NCBI GenBank assembly: GCA_007258455.2
Contig: VDFB02187766.1
Coordinates: forward strand, 142,268-206,267
Origin: Sequoia sempervirens
Taxonomy: Eukaryota; Streptophyta; Pinopsida; Cupressales; Cupressaceae
Direction: 5' to 3'
DNA length: 64,000 nt
Part shown: one piece after another, positions 1-11,741 of the stretch
Numbering within the stretch: the stretch's first letter is position 1
Layout of the letters: every line of letters starts with the position of its first letter
Position numbers and translations under genes: made by a program
Notes under the pieces: model-generated
The model's database searches: none
What the model was told of the DNA's origin: nothing
The model's input: only the letters and a program-made list of their open reading frames with translations

Positions 1-786
1 ATAATGTTTGACCATGACTTTATGAGATTTAATATACGAATTATGATACGCGAATGTTTTGATGTATGGGAATGTAGAAACAAATAATTGTTTTCTTTCA
101 AGAATTTTGAATGCATTATGTAAAATAGGAACGTTGATTAATTATTGTTTAAATTTATGTTTCTACAATGGTTACTAATACACTTTCGTTTTTGCACGCC
201 TGAGTGCATTTGAGTGGCAGGTGATCGAAGGCCAAGGAGATCGAAGGCCAAGAGTGTGATTGAGGAAAAGGAGGTTAGCTTCCCAACAGGGTAAAAGAGG
301 AGAAGCTCTCGATTACGCACACACCACTTAAAGCATGTAGCTGCATTAGGTCTTGTTTGTTTTTCAATGTGATTGCGTGAAAATGATAGCATAGAAAATT
401 TAAATTACGGTTTAATTAACCTTAGAAATGATGAAAATAATATGGCTTATTCTATTTTAATTATTCCTCATTATATATTTGTGCAACAAAAGGATAAATC
501 TGTTTTTAAAAGAAATGTAATTAAAAATAAAAACAAAATAAATAAAAGAATAAATATAAATATAAATCTGTTTTGCATAAATGAAATTTTAGTTATAAAT
601 AAAACAAAAAAATAAATAAAAGAGTAAATATATTGCATAAATGAAATCATAGACTTGCATAAAAAGGGAATATATATATGGTTAATTTTCCAAAGGAATA
701 AAGAATGAACAGCCCGAGAGAACATTGGGCTTGGAAATTCTGTCTTAAAACCAACAATTCACTGGGCATGTGGCAATCCTTAGAAA

Positions 787-961
787 TTGCATGAGAATAT
801 CATCTGTCATCTGGAAATTTTATGCATGATCCTCGAAAAAGAGGAAGAGGGCTTTAAGAAAGAAAGGAGGACTTTGATGGAATATCTCAAGGAGTTCTGG
901 AACAGAGGCGAAGAAGGTATTGTTGAACATCTGCATTGGAAGCAAATTTTGCCAGGTTCTC
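787..961 (+). other. possible isolated exon, function unknown
   Basis: An open stretch reads as a charged, helix-prone peptide rich in Glu, Lys and Arg (containing EKEEEGFKKERR and EYLKEFWNRGEEG). Its base composition is more gene-like than the AT-rich flanks. It ends near CCAG/GTTCTC, which could be a 5' splice site at about 957. I see no convincing acceptor or partner exon and do not recognise the protein. It could equally be a chance open frame or a captured gene fragment. Confidence 0.2.
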
Positions 962-1343
962 TTCATTGCTATGCCTTCTTTTAATTTTATTTTAAAATCA
1001 TAAGGAAATGTATTCTCTGCTTATGAGTACGTACTGAATCAGAATCTTCCAATTTATTTTGAAATTCCATTTCTCTCTGTAAGGTAAATGAGAACACAAT
1101 ATCTTTCTTTTTTTAGAGTTAGGTTTTCGCTCGCTAAACTGTGATTTTATTTGAAATAATCATGTACTACAAATAACAGTTCCATATCCGGCTCAGAGAT
1201 AAAATTATAAGTTATCAAGAAATCAAAAATGTCTGAGGATAATTCAATGCAGTTTATAATCGGCAAATTGCCCTTATTTTTTCTGGTTTTGAAATTGGTT
1301 ATGAATATTCCCTGTTCCCATGGGAAGGTCGTGGACTATGGGA

Positions 1344-1389
1344 GGCTCGCGCCCTCCACAGGCTGCGGCCTGTGGAGGAGGCGCGAGCC
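1344..1389. repeat. GC-rich 20-bp stem hairpin
   Basis: Two 20-base arms (1344-1363 and 1368-1389) are inverted complements except for a 2-base bulge in the right arm, separated by four bases. The GC content is far above the surrounding sequence. A second small hairpin, CCCCTCCC-CAT-GGGAGGGG, lies at 1403-1421. The short open frame across this block is not credible as a gene because it continues into microsatellite sequence. Confidence 0.8.
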
Positions 1390-1576
1390 CCTCACAGCCC
1401 GCCCCCTCCCCATGGGAGGGGCAAGGGCTTTCCTGAGCCCTTTTAGTCGCTCAATGCCAGTAAGGAAACCATGTAAAATACCCTGTTCTGTGTGCATGGC
1501 CAGTGAATTCGTTGAACAGATTCAAAAACTAGAATTTCTTACTTTGAATTATACACAGCTGTACATGAATTTCTAC

Positions 1577-1682
1577 ACACACACACAGATATATATATAT
1601 ATATATATGTATACATATACAAATGACTGCACATACATACATATACATATATATATATATATACTTAGATATATATACATAT
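1577..1682. repeat. CA/TA compound microsatellite
   Basis: A short CA run passes into TA/TATG dinucleotide runs and then mixed ATAC/ATAT repeats. It is simple-sequence DNA with no coding meaning. Confidence 0.85.
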
Positions 1683-1703
1683 ATAAATAGATACCCAAGC
1701 ACA

Positions 1704-1835
1704 TATGTGCCAAATACAAATTGAAGCAGGAAACTCATTTCCAGAAAATAGTATGAACTCTGTTAATTATGTGCCAAATACAAATTGAAGCAGGAAACTC
1801 ATTTCTAGAAAAGTAGCATGAACTCTGTTAATTAT
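1704..1835. repeat. tandem duplication, 64-bp period
   Basis: The segment starting TATGTGCCAAATACAAATTG at 1704 recurs at 1768 with few changes (for example TTTCCAG versus TTTCTAG). This gives two head-to-tail copies with a 64-base period, consistent with a recent local duplication beside the microsatellite. Confidence 0.85.
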
Positions 1836-1839
1836 ACAC

Positions 1840-2540
1840 CATTATCTCAGAATTGTTAAACTTGAAACAAGAACAGAAATGTTTTTGAGACACCATGTGA
1901 ACTGGAAAGCACCTTGAATACGTTAAAGCAGTATAATCCTAAGTAAAGGAATACAACATGAAATGTGAATGAAAGATTATCTTTCAAACCTCAGAATTTC
2001 TGAATAAATTGCACTGTTTCAGTATATTATTATTACCTGTATTGAAATGAGGAATTAAACTGTCAGTCAGCCTGAGAATAGAAATGCATACGGAAAATAG
2101 AAAACACTGTTCTTTTTCTTTTCTATTAGTGCACTGAAAAGTATCAAGATATATATATATATATGTTCTTCTTTAAAACAGAGCCTTTATCCAAATCAAA
2201 AGGGATACTTACCAAAGAATAAATGACATCTTACAACTGAATTACAAAGGATGTTCTGAAATTCACAATTGAAATTCTTTTGAGAAATAATTGAATGATT
2301 GTAACATGTTTGAAAATGTATAAAGTTTCTACTTTAGTATTTATTTATACTTCACTATGATAACTTCCGGGACAGGGTGCCGAAGGTGGGCAAACAGAGA
2401 CGGTAGTATTACCTTTTCTAATCTACCATTTACTTGTATTATTTTGCTTGGCCAAGCACTGTACCATTGAAATAGATGGATTGTTTGTTTTAAAAGCCTA
2501 GAAATTTATTTGAGTCTCTGCCACCTCCTGTTGCAAGAAA
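1840..2540. other. AT-rich sequence, nothing recognised
   Basis: No credible gene or mobile-element signature was found. There is a short TA run near 2149-2164. Confidence 0.5.
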
Positions 2541-2541
2541 T

Positions 2542-2793
2542 GTGTTTATTTCTCATGTTAGAAATGCATATAGGCATCAGGCACGCATCGAGAGTTCCCT
2601 CCTGTTTTGCTGCTTCGGGTTGCTAGGCTCCTTTATGCAGGCCCAGGGATTCCTTCGAGTTAGGAAGGGACCCGAGGAAGTCATGGACTTCGTGGTTGGG
2701 CGGAAAAGGCGCCTGAATCACATTCTTGGCCCCAGCTCGCAAGAAGACCAAGGTGTCACGGCGGTTGGTGGTTCCAAGATTATTTGCTATTGA
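2542..2793 (+). other. possible exon with locally raised GC, function unknown
   Basis: An 83-codon open stretch ends at TGA near 2793. From about 2638 a possible acceptor (TATGCAG) precedes a GC-richer segment encoding a basic peptide with GRKRRLNHILGPSSQ. It could be a terminal exon, a captured gene fragment or chance. I do not recognise the product. Confidence 0.2.
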
Positions 2794-3230
2794 TGTACTT
2801 ATGTATCATTCAGATTTGGCTTGTGAAGCCCATTGTAAATGTATATGCATTTTGACATTCTTGTTGAAACTTGAAATGGAAGTATGTTTTGAAAGTATTT
2901 AATGTAACATTGATTTTGAGAGGATAAAGTTTTATAACTTAGCATAGAAAAGATGTTTCTATTAGAAGAATTGATTCCTCCAAGTGAGGATTGAATATAT
3001 GTATATGAGAAAGTCATTGAAATACTTATGTTTTGATACATTACATTGATGATATTATTATATGAAATGCAATTTAAATTCTCTTTATTTCATTTGGAAG
3101 TGTTATGAGAAATGTTGACTTTTTGGAAACCAATTTATAATGGTTTGAATAAATTTAGAATACTCTTAATTTCTCTTTAATGGTGAGTTAAATGGTTTGA
3201 AAAAACTCGTAATTTTTCATGGGCTACAGA

Positions 3231-4552
3231 TGTCTGGAAGGAAAATTAAAATTACTAAAAATTCACTATGGGACTCATTTGTCAAGGGTGGCAAATCAGT
3301 CCACCTACAGTTGAAAATTGTTAGAAACAAGTTTATTTCTGTCAGGATCCAAAATCTGACAAAATCCTAATTTTTGATCTCAAGTGGGACTCATTCACCA
3401 AGGGTGGTGAATCAGTCCACTCTTGAATTTCTGAAAATACAGTCAGCAACTCTGCAACACTAGATTTGGTAAAGTCTGAATGTCAGGTTGCCGAAGTCAA
3501 ATTCTATAGAAAATAGACAAAAATCATTCAAAACGGATGAAAAGATGATGAAATGACTTGAAGAGCCTAGTTTAATTTATTCCACTATTCAACACCTTTT
3601 AGACCTATTAAATCTACAAACCAACACATGCAAAAAGGGAAAATTATTTGGAGGGTTAGCAAATAGGGGTTTGCCTTAGTTAAACCCCACTTTTGTACTC
3701 AAACCCTATAAAGATAATTGAAATGCAAGGGAAAGGATAAATGAGTAACATAAAAGTATTTCAACTTACCACAAAACCCTTGAAGATGCAAGTTTGAATC
3801 AATGTCAATGGCTACTCCAAGATGCTTCAATAATTGCTTAATGATCTATTGTAAAATGATTGATGAAATGCTATAATGAGTGCTTGAATACTTAAAGATT
3901 AATTGTATGAATTCTTAGATATGTTCTTGGATTCTTGGAGATGTTAAAATGAGGTGAAATTAGCTTATTTATACAATTCATGTGTTGTACTACCCGTTAA
4001 TACATCATCACAGGCCGACATCAAGTGTAAATTTGAATAAATCCTGAAAGAAATTTAAATTATTTTGAATTTTGAGCCAAGGTGGACTCATTTGCCACCC
4101 ATGGTGAATGGGTCCCACCTTGGAGGCATGTTTAAGTGTCGTAAATTAAATGATATTTAGTGTTATGTGTTAGGGTATTGTTCAAAAATACACTTAAATA
4201 AATCATATGAGTGTATAAGGAGGTCCAATAAGACATTAGAAAGGTGTAAATAAGGGGGAAATGCCTAGAAAAGTGTGAATTTTGATTACAAGACTTAAAA
4301 ACACTTGAAAATAGGACTTTTTGATGTGCCAAATGATTATTTTTAGGTGAATTGTGTTAAATGGAGTCTAGAATAATGTAGAAATGTCTTACAACACTTC
4401 ACAACACATTCTCAAGACTTCAATATTTACATTTTAATACTAAAATAAGCATGTGCAATCCATGTTGCAATATAAAATTAACAAAAAACATGTAAAACAT
4501 GATGAAACAAGACCTAAAAGGCCGTGAAAATGACAAGGGGCCATTTTTCTAC
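3231..4552 (-). repeat. element A 3' LTR
   Basis: This repeat aligns along its whole length with 10422-11737. On the minus strand it begins near TGTAGAAAAATGG and ends ..CCAGACA. It holds three copies of the ~32-bp inverted repeat (3271-3302, 3387-3418, 4084-4115). A TATA-like box (GTATAAATAAG, minus strand) lies near 3965-3975, so the U3/R boundary should lie around 3930-3960. Confidence 0.85.
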
Positions 4553-4559
4553 AACTCAT

Positions 4560-4576
4560 TTAGCCCCCACTTTAGA
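4560..4576 (-). other. element A polypurine tract
   Basis: On the minus strand the bases just before the 3' LTR read AAAGTGGGGGCTAAAT. The same tract precedes the 3' LTRs of elements D (14140-14149) and B (42444-42453). This is the usual place and composition of the plus-strand primer of LTR elements. Confidence 0.75.
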
Positions 4577-5830
4577 GAGAGGAATAACTTGCTTCAGAGT
4601 CACACTAAAGTAGCCATGAACATCAAAAAGAGAAGGGTGAAAATGTGCTTACATTAGAAAGATGGAATAATAACAAACAAGAGGGATGATCAAGACCCCA
4701 GGATGAAGATCCCATGGCAAACCAAACATAAGAACAAAGGAACACATAAGTGTTGAGAAATAAAATGAAGCTTCGATCATCGATCCAACATGTGGCAAAA
4801 AAAAAAATTCAGATCATCTGTGGGGTGAGAAGGGCCAAAAAAAAAAGAGATACATTCGCTAGTTGGCATGCACTCAAAAACACAAAAGTTTCTACAAGGA
4901 AAAGTCATGCCGCTAGTTGGGTTTCCCACTAAACCATGCCAAATTTATACCTCCTGATAACTTTAACAAGGCACCACAAAAAGGAAATGTAAATGTCGGT
5001 TTAAACTTCATGAGACAAGCAAAACTTTGTATCCTTAGAACTCATGAAAAAAATAGGATGTCACCACAGGCATGAAAGTTGTGTTATGCAAGGTGGACAA
5101 ACAAGTAAGACAACACCATAGGCATGCAAGTTATGTTATGCAAGGTGGCCGAATGAAAACGAAATATGCAAAAATGTAATATGAAATACTGTTCAAAGGA
5201 GTCTTGTTTAGTTTATGCAAGCTCAATCACTTAGGGCACATTGTGTCTAATGTCTCCAAGAGAGGACCAATCAAAGGATAGTAAATCCACAACTTAGGGG
5301 ATGTAGTGTGTCGCATCAAACCACCAAGAGGAATATAATATGCTAAGAAAGATCACACTTATGAAGGAAATCACACCCAATGTCATCCATAAAGTAATGA
5401 ACACATCATATAAACAAAAAAGCTATGCAAAGAAAAAAGAATGGAAATGATTTATTGTATTGTATGCCCCTCACTTTAAAGGAATTACTACACCTCATTT
5501 GTGAGAAATTGCTTTAAATTAGAAGAATTTCTAAAGATAATACAAAAAAAAAACAAGACATGAGAGCTAACTAGGAAATCCCTATGCCAAGTCATATGTT
5601 TCAAAGTTAGGCCGTGTCATGTCAAGGAAAAGTAAAAAAATAGAAGAAAAGGGAGTTTCCCCCTAGAAAAGAAAGCACAACAAAACACATAAGGGATCTA
5701 TGTATTATGGGTTAGTATGTTTGTTGTTGCAATGTTTTTATGAAAGAGTGTGGAATTGTCATCATTCCCTAAAGACATAGAACAAGAATAATGACACACA
5801 GAGAGCAAAAATAAAAGGAAAACAGAGATT
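4577..5830. other. element A 3' noncoding zone
   Basis: This lies between the hairpin-module array and the PPT. It has no coding capacity but is homologous in reverse orientation to 12900-14140 of D and 41160-42440 of B. The strong conservation of a noncoding stretch across three diverged elements suggests it belongs to the element and is not a later insertion. Confidence 0.6.
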
Positions 5831-5836
5831 CATTTT

Positions 5837-6210
5837 GGGTCAACATGGAAGAGACATTGTGGTCTCAATGACTTGCATCATCCCCAAAAGGAAAAAACAA
5901 GCGAAAAGACAAAAAATAAAATGAAAAAAAGCTTTTGGGTCAACATGAAAGAGACATTGTGGTCTTGATGCCTTGCATCATCCCTAAAAGGAAAACACAA
6001 GAAAAGACAAAGAAAAGAAAAAAAGACCTTATGGGTCAACATGGAAGAGACTAAGGGTGACTCTATTCTTTGTGTCATCCCCAAAGGACAAACAACAAAA
6101 CAAAAAGGAAAAAAACAAGGACCATTTGGGTCAACATGGAAAAGACTTAGGGAATTTCCACACTTTGTGTCATCCCCAAAGGATAAACACAAAACAAAAC
6201 AAAAAACAAT
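5837..6210 (-). repeat. element A array of four ~95-100-bp hairpin modules
   Basis: Units start at 5837, 5937, 6033 and 6128. Each contains TTTTGGGTCAACATGG and a CATCCCCAAAAGG boundary, so the ends of a unit (TTTTGGG / CCCCAAAA) are complementary. Units 1 and 2 also hold an inner GAGAC..GTCTC-type pair. Homologous arrays lie at the same relative position in D and B. Confidence 0.85.
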
Positions 6211-6416
6211 TTATGACATATAGAAGAATAGAGATATGAATAGAAGAATTGTACGAAGAGAGAGAATAACATCAAACACATGATATAGGGGAACATGATA
6301 CACAAATAAAAAGAATATATAAGGGAATAGTGAAGAAAAGCTAGCGAGGAAAAGGAAAATCAACCATCTAATAGGTCATCTGCTTCCTAATCATGATCAT
6401 CATACTACAAAGGAGG

Positions 6417-6641
6417 TTAGCTATCCAATGGAGGAATTGCAAGCACCAAGCTAGGAGAATCACCAGGTTGCACACTTGGAATGAGATATTTATCGTCTAA
6501 GCTCATAGAAGAGGAGAATAAAGAATTCAAATTATTATGCACCTCTCCATCAATTTTAGCTATCTCTTTGTCATCATCCTCATTAAGATTTATGACTATA
6601 GGAGGATGAAGAGAGATCTCCAAAGAGGGATGGATCAACAA
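6417..6641 (-). pseudogene. element A polyprotein, conserved acidic C-terminal domain
   Basis: The peptide contains VINLNEDDDKEIAKIDGEVH, then a Ser/Leu-rich stretch and LIPSVQPG. It aligns with the C-terminal peptide of element B (40360-40695: VVNLDDDDEVAKIDEKVH). This domain lies downstream of the protease-like region, where pol would sit in an autonomous element. It matches no RT, RNase H or integrase motif that I know. The frame is separated from 6824-8092 by a frameshift. Confidence 0.7.
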
Positions 6642-6823
6642 GGGTGGTGGTAAGGTAGGATTTTGTTGTTGGGATGGAGGGGATGGACTCTCTTGTGGTA
6701 TGGTAGGAGGATTATTATGAATTTTTTTTCAAGGGAGGAGGTTGATTTTCTTTGTTTGTTTCATTTTATGATTGTCGAGCAAGAAAAAAAATGATGTCGT
6801 CAATGCTCTCTAGCAGCTTGATT

Positions 6824-8092
6824 TCATCTAATTATATTTTCAATTTGTTGTTGTGTTAAAGAGGATTGATCAACTTGAGGATCCTTCATTTCAAAAGGAG
6901 ATGGATCAATCTCTTTCTCTTTAGCTTTGTAAACTGGTTTGATTCGAGGTGGTAAGGTTGGGCTATTCTCAACCACTCTAGGTCGTTTAGACAAAGAGGT
7001 TGAAGTATCAGGTTGTAGCAGAGTGGGTAAAGGTTGATTATTGGTAGAGGGAGTGTCAAGCATGGTCTCATCTATAACAAGAGTGGCGGAAGTGGTTGGG
7101 AAAACACCACAAAGAGACAATTCAACAATCCTTTTTTCTTTAAACTTTTGGTATGCTATGAAAAAGATGTCCTTTCTAGGTGTAATAGGTTCAATTGGTT
7201 CAGGCCAAAAGGCTTCTAGGGAAAAGTTACCTTTAGAAGATAAGGGATTAAAATGACTATTATGGACAGTAAAGAATTCATTGCCATGTGGAAACTTCAA
7301 ACACTTATGAATGACTGATGTGACCGCTTCCATTGAGTGAAGCCAAGGGTGGCCTACCCACAAACAAAATTGGTCAGATTGTGAAATAATAGAAAATATC
7401 ACATCTAGTGTTTTAGGTCCTATTTGTAAAGGTAGTATGATCCATTCGATCGTAGGGCAAGAAAAACCGTTGTGATTTTCTATCCATGTAGTTGTTTTAT
7501 CATATTCATCTTGATATAAATCATGCAATACCAAGAACTCCTCTGTGATCACATTTTCACCACAAGCAGGATCTATTAATATCCTATTAGTGGGATTATC
7601 ATAGATTCTTCCAACTATGTAGAGAGGACTGTTAGGAAGTTTTGGTAAGATGTCGTTATTAGAAAAGGTGATATCAAGAGACTTATTAGTATTGTGCTTA
7701 CGAGGAATAACGTCTATCGTAGCTACGAGATTAGTCATAGGACTACTATCAACAACCATGGGATATATGTAATGTTTCTCATTATGTTTATGAATAGTTA
7801 TTACATCAGTTTTAGAAGGTTCACTAACCTTGAAAAATGAAGATGTATGTTTAAGCATAGGGTTGGTGAGAATTTGCAAATTTTGGTTAGGCAGTGCAAT
7901 GGATTTGTTACTTCTATCCATAATGGTCAATTCTCTTGAATAAATGAGGTCTTGAACTAAATGTTTTAGATGCTTTCGATGTTCAGTGTCATGTCCATTT
8001 TGGTGATGGAAGTGACAATAGGCATTAGGTCTTAAGGTAGGTGGTAATGGTTGATTTGGATCAAGAGGGCAAACAGGTGGCAAAGTGAACAT
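6824..8092 (-). pseudogene. element A zinc knuckle and retropepsin-like domain
   Basis: This 422-codon stretch is the best-preserved part of A. Near residues 26-39 it carries a CxxHxxxxGH.. knuckle (CHFHHQNGHDTEHR) whose final Cys is Arg. Residues ~165-275 form a retropepsin-like domain of the plant Ty3/gypsy type: ILIDPACGENVI at the active-site position and VGHPWLHSMEAV near the end, followed by a KFPHG strand. The active-site triplet reads D-P-A instead of D-S/T-G, which argues against normal activity. The remainder is Pro/Thr-rich with SKRPRVVEN and PPRIKPVYK, also seen in B. No RT follows. Confidence 0.8.
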
Positions 8093-8112
8093 GTGTTTTT
8101 AGAGTAATTGGT

Positions 8113-8388
8113 TCATAGTATTATGGAGGGAATCAGGTAAAGGAGTGAATTGTATATTAGGGTCCCCATAATGATAAGGCATAGCAGACTTAACATCAGC
8201 CATGGAATTTTGAACTGGTTGGGAAGGTTGTTGTTGCGAAGGAAGATTAAACTGTAAAAAACCTCTATTTGGTCATTGAAAGTTCTGATTATTATTTTGA
8301 TTATTATTATTATTATTATTATTAGGTTTTTCAACTCAGCTAGAAGTGGATTGGGAATCATGACTTGAAACGAAGTTATGATATTCAC
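8113..8388 (-). pseudogene. element A linker between gag domain and knuckle, frameshifted
   Basis: This is a low-complexity stretch on the same strand between the gag domain and the knuckle, with an ATT/ATA triplet run (poly-Ile/Asn) at about 8290-8325. It is out of frame with both neighbours, so slippage in the triplet run may have broken the gene. Its sequence is not informative about function. Confidence 0.5.
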
Positions 8389-8435
8389 ACAAGATCATGC
8401 ATAAATGAAGGGAATTTGATCATTGTTAACTTATC

Positions 8436-8819
8436 CTAAAGGTTTCTATGTAAATTCTCAATGAACATCTTTTGTAGATGTGCATTAGGAATCTTGACAT
8501 CAATTTGGGAATAAACAAATTGATATCGTGAGATAAATACAATAATCTTTTCATCTGTGTTTTTTCTACATTGCATGATGTCAGCCATAGTTTTATTAGG
8601 TTGCATGTGAACTTGAATGTTACTTATGAAGGCATCCACAAAATCATTAAAGGAACGAATGGAATGATTAGGAAAGTTTGAAAACCATTCTAAGGCACTA
8701 TCTTTCAAGGTCTTAGGAAAGAGCTTGGCCAAGAGTCTCATCGAGGACAAAGTCACTACATAAAGTTGTGAAGGCATTAACATGGTTGAAAAGATCTCTT
8801 TTACCTCCATATTTCTCAA
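8436..8819 (-). pseudogene. element A Retrotrans_gag domain
   Basis: The peptide contains LFPKTLKDSALEWFSNFPN followed by SIRSFNDFVDAF, the hallmark of the plant Retrotrans_gag family (capsid-like domain). It ends with VKIPNAHLQKMFIENLH. Element B (38330-38700) and element C (52226-52441) carry the same block. The domain would form the capsid of the virus-like particle. It is frameshifted relative to the N-terminal part. Confidence 0.85.
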
Positions 8820-8881
8820 ACTAAGGAATTTATATCCCTTGTGGCATTGGGGTACACATGATCTCTAGGGATAATGGACTA

Positions 8882-9628
8882 CTACATACATGATATGTGA
8901 TGGGAGCGGGTTGACCTTGAGTAATGGTAGAAATTTGATGTTGCATGATGAAACAGTGTTAAGGAGTTATGTAATGGCAGGATCATGATATGTAGGTTGA
9001 GATGGAAGGGAAAATGGTGATGGAGTATAAGGCATGGAAGGTGAAGTGAAAGGTATAGTAGGAGGTGTGACGGTGGTAGAAGGGATTTGCGATGCCACAA
9101 GTGAAGAAGGAATGCTAGGTGGAACTGTGAAAGAAGGAGCCACATAACTAACATGTTGCATAGTAGTAGTGACTTGTGAAGGTGTATAGGTTGGAATGGA
9201 TGTAATGGTTGAATGTGGAGGAACTTGAGATCATCCTTGACTAACAGGATAGATTTCGGATTGGGTAGTAGGAGGAGCATGTTTATTATGTAAATCTTAG
9301 CAATCTTCTTCAAACCATCATAATGTTCAAGTAACCGATGAAGGTTTTCAATGGAAGGAATGGCAGTTTTGGATACATTCTCAAGTGTCAAGTCATGTTG
9401 TAAGTGTGCAAATTCTTCATGAATATTAATCTCAGTGTCTTGAGAATTGTTTTCAGTCATTGGGTGGGAAGGAGAGGTAGAATTGTTAGTGCCTAATACA
9501 CCATTTTCTATACTAGGAGTAGGAGCTTTAGAGATCCCAAGGTATACAACGAAAGTGCTATCGTGGGATGCCATGAGTTGAGAACTTCTTCTCACCAAAG
9601 TATTATCAACGAAATACCAAACACTCAT
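8882..9628 (-). pseudogene. element A gag N-terminal region
   Basis: It begins MSVWYFVDNTLVRRSSQ and aligns with the B start MSVWCPIANTRVRQS at 37409, which supports both starts. It runs through HEEFAHLQHDL and IPSIENLHRLLE (B: HEDLANLQYQV, IPTMENIHCMLE). A frameshift near 9200 moves the true frame to 8967-9161, where the Pro/Ser/Thr-rich linker (MPYTPSPFSLPSQ) continues. Confidence 0.75.
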
Positions 9629-10421
9629 ACAAGTACTACAAATGAGAAAGGTGACTCAAATGCAAGACAATCTAATATAGGAAAATGTTGGTAACTGAAT
9701 TATTGTTAATTGTAACATAATGGAAACTACAAAAAACAAAATTCAAGAAAAATACTAGAAAATGCAGAAAATAAATGTTGAAAAGCTACAAAAGGACTGA
9801 TTCACCCTAGGTGGCGAATGAGTCCAAGTATGCAATATTTTTATGATTTTTAGAATTTTAAAATGTATTCAATGCAAAAATATAATGCTATCAAAGGTAC
9901 AAGATGAAAAATGTTTAATCTTTTAGTTATATAAGATGTAAGAATGAATTCTAAGTTAACCCTTACTAATGCAAGCAAAAAAACACCTAGAATGCAAAAA
10001 TAAATCAATGTCCTAATTGAATTGTAATGCAAAATGAACTTTAAGATGCAATATGCTAATGAAAAAATAATTTTCAAAGTGCTGAAAATTTGGGTTCACC
10101 AAAATGAACCAGACATTTTTGGCACTCTAGGTGTCTCTAACACTTTTAATGTTTTTCACCCAAAAAAAGAGAGATAAAGAGGCCAAAAACCTAGCAAGTT
10201 CATTCAAATATGAAATTTGGAGTGATGTAATTCCTAAATGATCTTAAATAAATTCACTTGATTTATTAAAGCTATTCTAAATGAATGCAAAACTAAAATT
10301 TATGCAATGTTTGAAAACACTCTGTGATATGCAAACAACATGAAAACTAAAGAAATTATGTACAACAAAGCTAATAGGGATGAATCTGAGTGCACCTAAA
10401 CTGAGATTGATGTTTTTGAGA
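9629..10421 (-). other. element A leader between 5' LTR and gag
   Basis: About 0.8 kb of noncoding leader holds one further copy of the inverted repeat (9794-9825). A GGTGCACTC motif near 10389 (minus strand) is shared with the leaders of B and D. I could not identify a convincing tRNA-complementary primer site next to the LTR end. Confidence 0.65.
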
Positions 10422-11737
10422 TGTCTAGAAGGAAGGTTGAAATTACTAAAACTTCACTGTGGGAATCATTCGTCAAGGGTGGCGAATCAGTCCACCTACA
10501 GGTAAAAAATGTCAGAAACAAGTTTTTGTTTGTCGGGATCTAGAATTTGACAAAATCCTAATTTTTTATCTCAGTTGGGAGTCATTCACCAAGGCTGGTG
10601 AATCAGTCCACTCCTGGATTTTTTGGAAATACAGTCAGCAACTCTGCAACACCAGATTTAGTAAAGTTTGAATGTCGGGTTGCCAAAGTCAAATTTTGTA
10701 GAAAATGGACATAAATCACTCAAAAAGGATGAAAAGATGATGAAATGACTTGAAGAGCCTAGGTGACTTGATTCCACTTTTCAACACCTTTTAGACCTAT
10801 TAAATCTGCAAAACAACACATGCAAAAAGGGGGAAAATGTTGGAGGGTTAGGAAATAGAGGTTTTCCTTGGTCAAACCCCACTTTGGTACTCAAACCCTA
10901 TAAAAATAATTGAAATGAAAGGGAAAGGATAAATGAATAAAATAAATTTTTAAAACTTACCACAAAACCCTTGAAGATGCAAGTCTGAGTCAATGTCAAT
11001 AGCCGCTCCAAGATGCTTAAATAATTACTTAATGATCTATTGCAAAATGTTTGATGAAATGCTATAATGAGTGCTTGAATGCTTTAAGACTAATTATATG
11101 AATTCTTAGAGATGTTATTAGATTCTTGGAGATGTTAAAATGAGGTGAAATTAACTTATTTATACAATTCATGTGTCGTAGTACACATGAATACATCATC
11201 ACAGGTCGACATCAAGTGTAAATTTGAATAAATCCTGAAAGAAATTTAAATTATTTTGAATTTTGAGTCAAGGTGGACTCATTCGCCACCCATAGTGAAT
11301 GGGTCCCACCTTGGAGGTGTGTTTAAGTGTCGAGAATTAAATTCTATTTAGTGTTATGTGTTAGGGTATTATTCAAAAATACACTTAAATAAAGCATATG
11401 AGTGTATAAGGAGGTCCAATAAGACATTAGAAAGGTGTAAATAAGGGGGAAATGCCTAGAAAAGTGTGAATCTTGATTACAAGACTTAACAATGCTTCAA
11501 AATAGGACGTGTTGATATGTGAAATGATGATTTTTAGGTGAATTGTGTTAAATAGAGTATAGAATAATGTAGAAATGTCTTACAACACATTCTCAAGACT
11601 TCAATATTTACATTTTAATACTAAAATAAGCATGTTCAAGCCATGTTGCAATATAAAATTATGACAAAACATGTAAAACATGATGAAAAAGGACCTAAAA
11701 TGCCATGAAAATGACAAGGGGCCATTTTTCTATGGCA
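10422..11737 (-). repeat. element A 5' LTR
   Basis: It is colinear with 3231-4552. On the minus strand it starts TGCCATAGAAAAATGG and ends ..CTAGACA. Inverted-repeat copies are at 10462-10493, 10578-10609 and 11275-11306. The divergence between the two LTRs is visible but moderate, so the element is old though still alignable by eye. Confidence 0.85.
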
Positions 11738-11741
11738 CAAT

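Larger units (their letters stand above)
3231..11737 (-). mobile_element. element A: LTR retrotransposon with gag and protease-like region only (TR-GAG-like)
   Basis: The element is bounded by direct repeats at 3231-4552 and 10422-11737. On the minus strand it reads 5' LTR (right), leader, gag N-terminus, Retrotrans_gag domain, zinc knuckle, retropepsin-like domain, acidic C-terminal domain, a noncoding zone with hairpin modules, PPT and 3' LTR (left). I find no reverse transcriptase, RNase H or integrase motif anywhere inside. LTR termini read TG..CA on the element strand (the 3' end is ..AGACA). I could not find a matching target-site duplication. The right end abuts the coding remnant of element D, so A may have inserted into D or recombined with it. 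Several frameshifts show it is dead. Confidence 0.85.

Noticed and set aside
1229..1690. 153-codon open frame across the GC hairpin and microsatellite
   Set aside because: The C-terminal third is microsatellite-encoded (Ile/Tyr/Thr runs) and the middle is the hairpin; no domain and no splice context.
3231..11737. Element A as an ordinary autonomous gypsy element
   Set aside because: I looked for RT (YxDD), RNase H and integrase (HHCC, DDE) motifs on the minus strand between the protease and PPT and saw none; that interval is only about 2-2.5 kb and noncoding.
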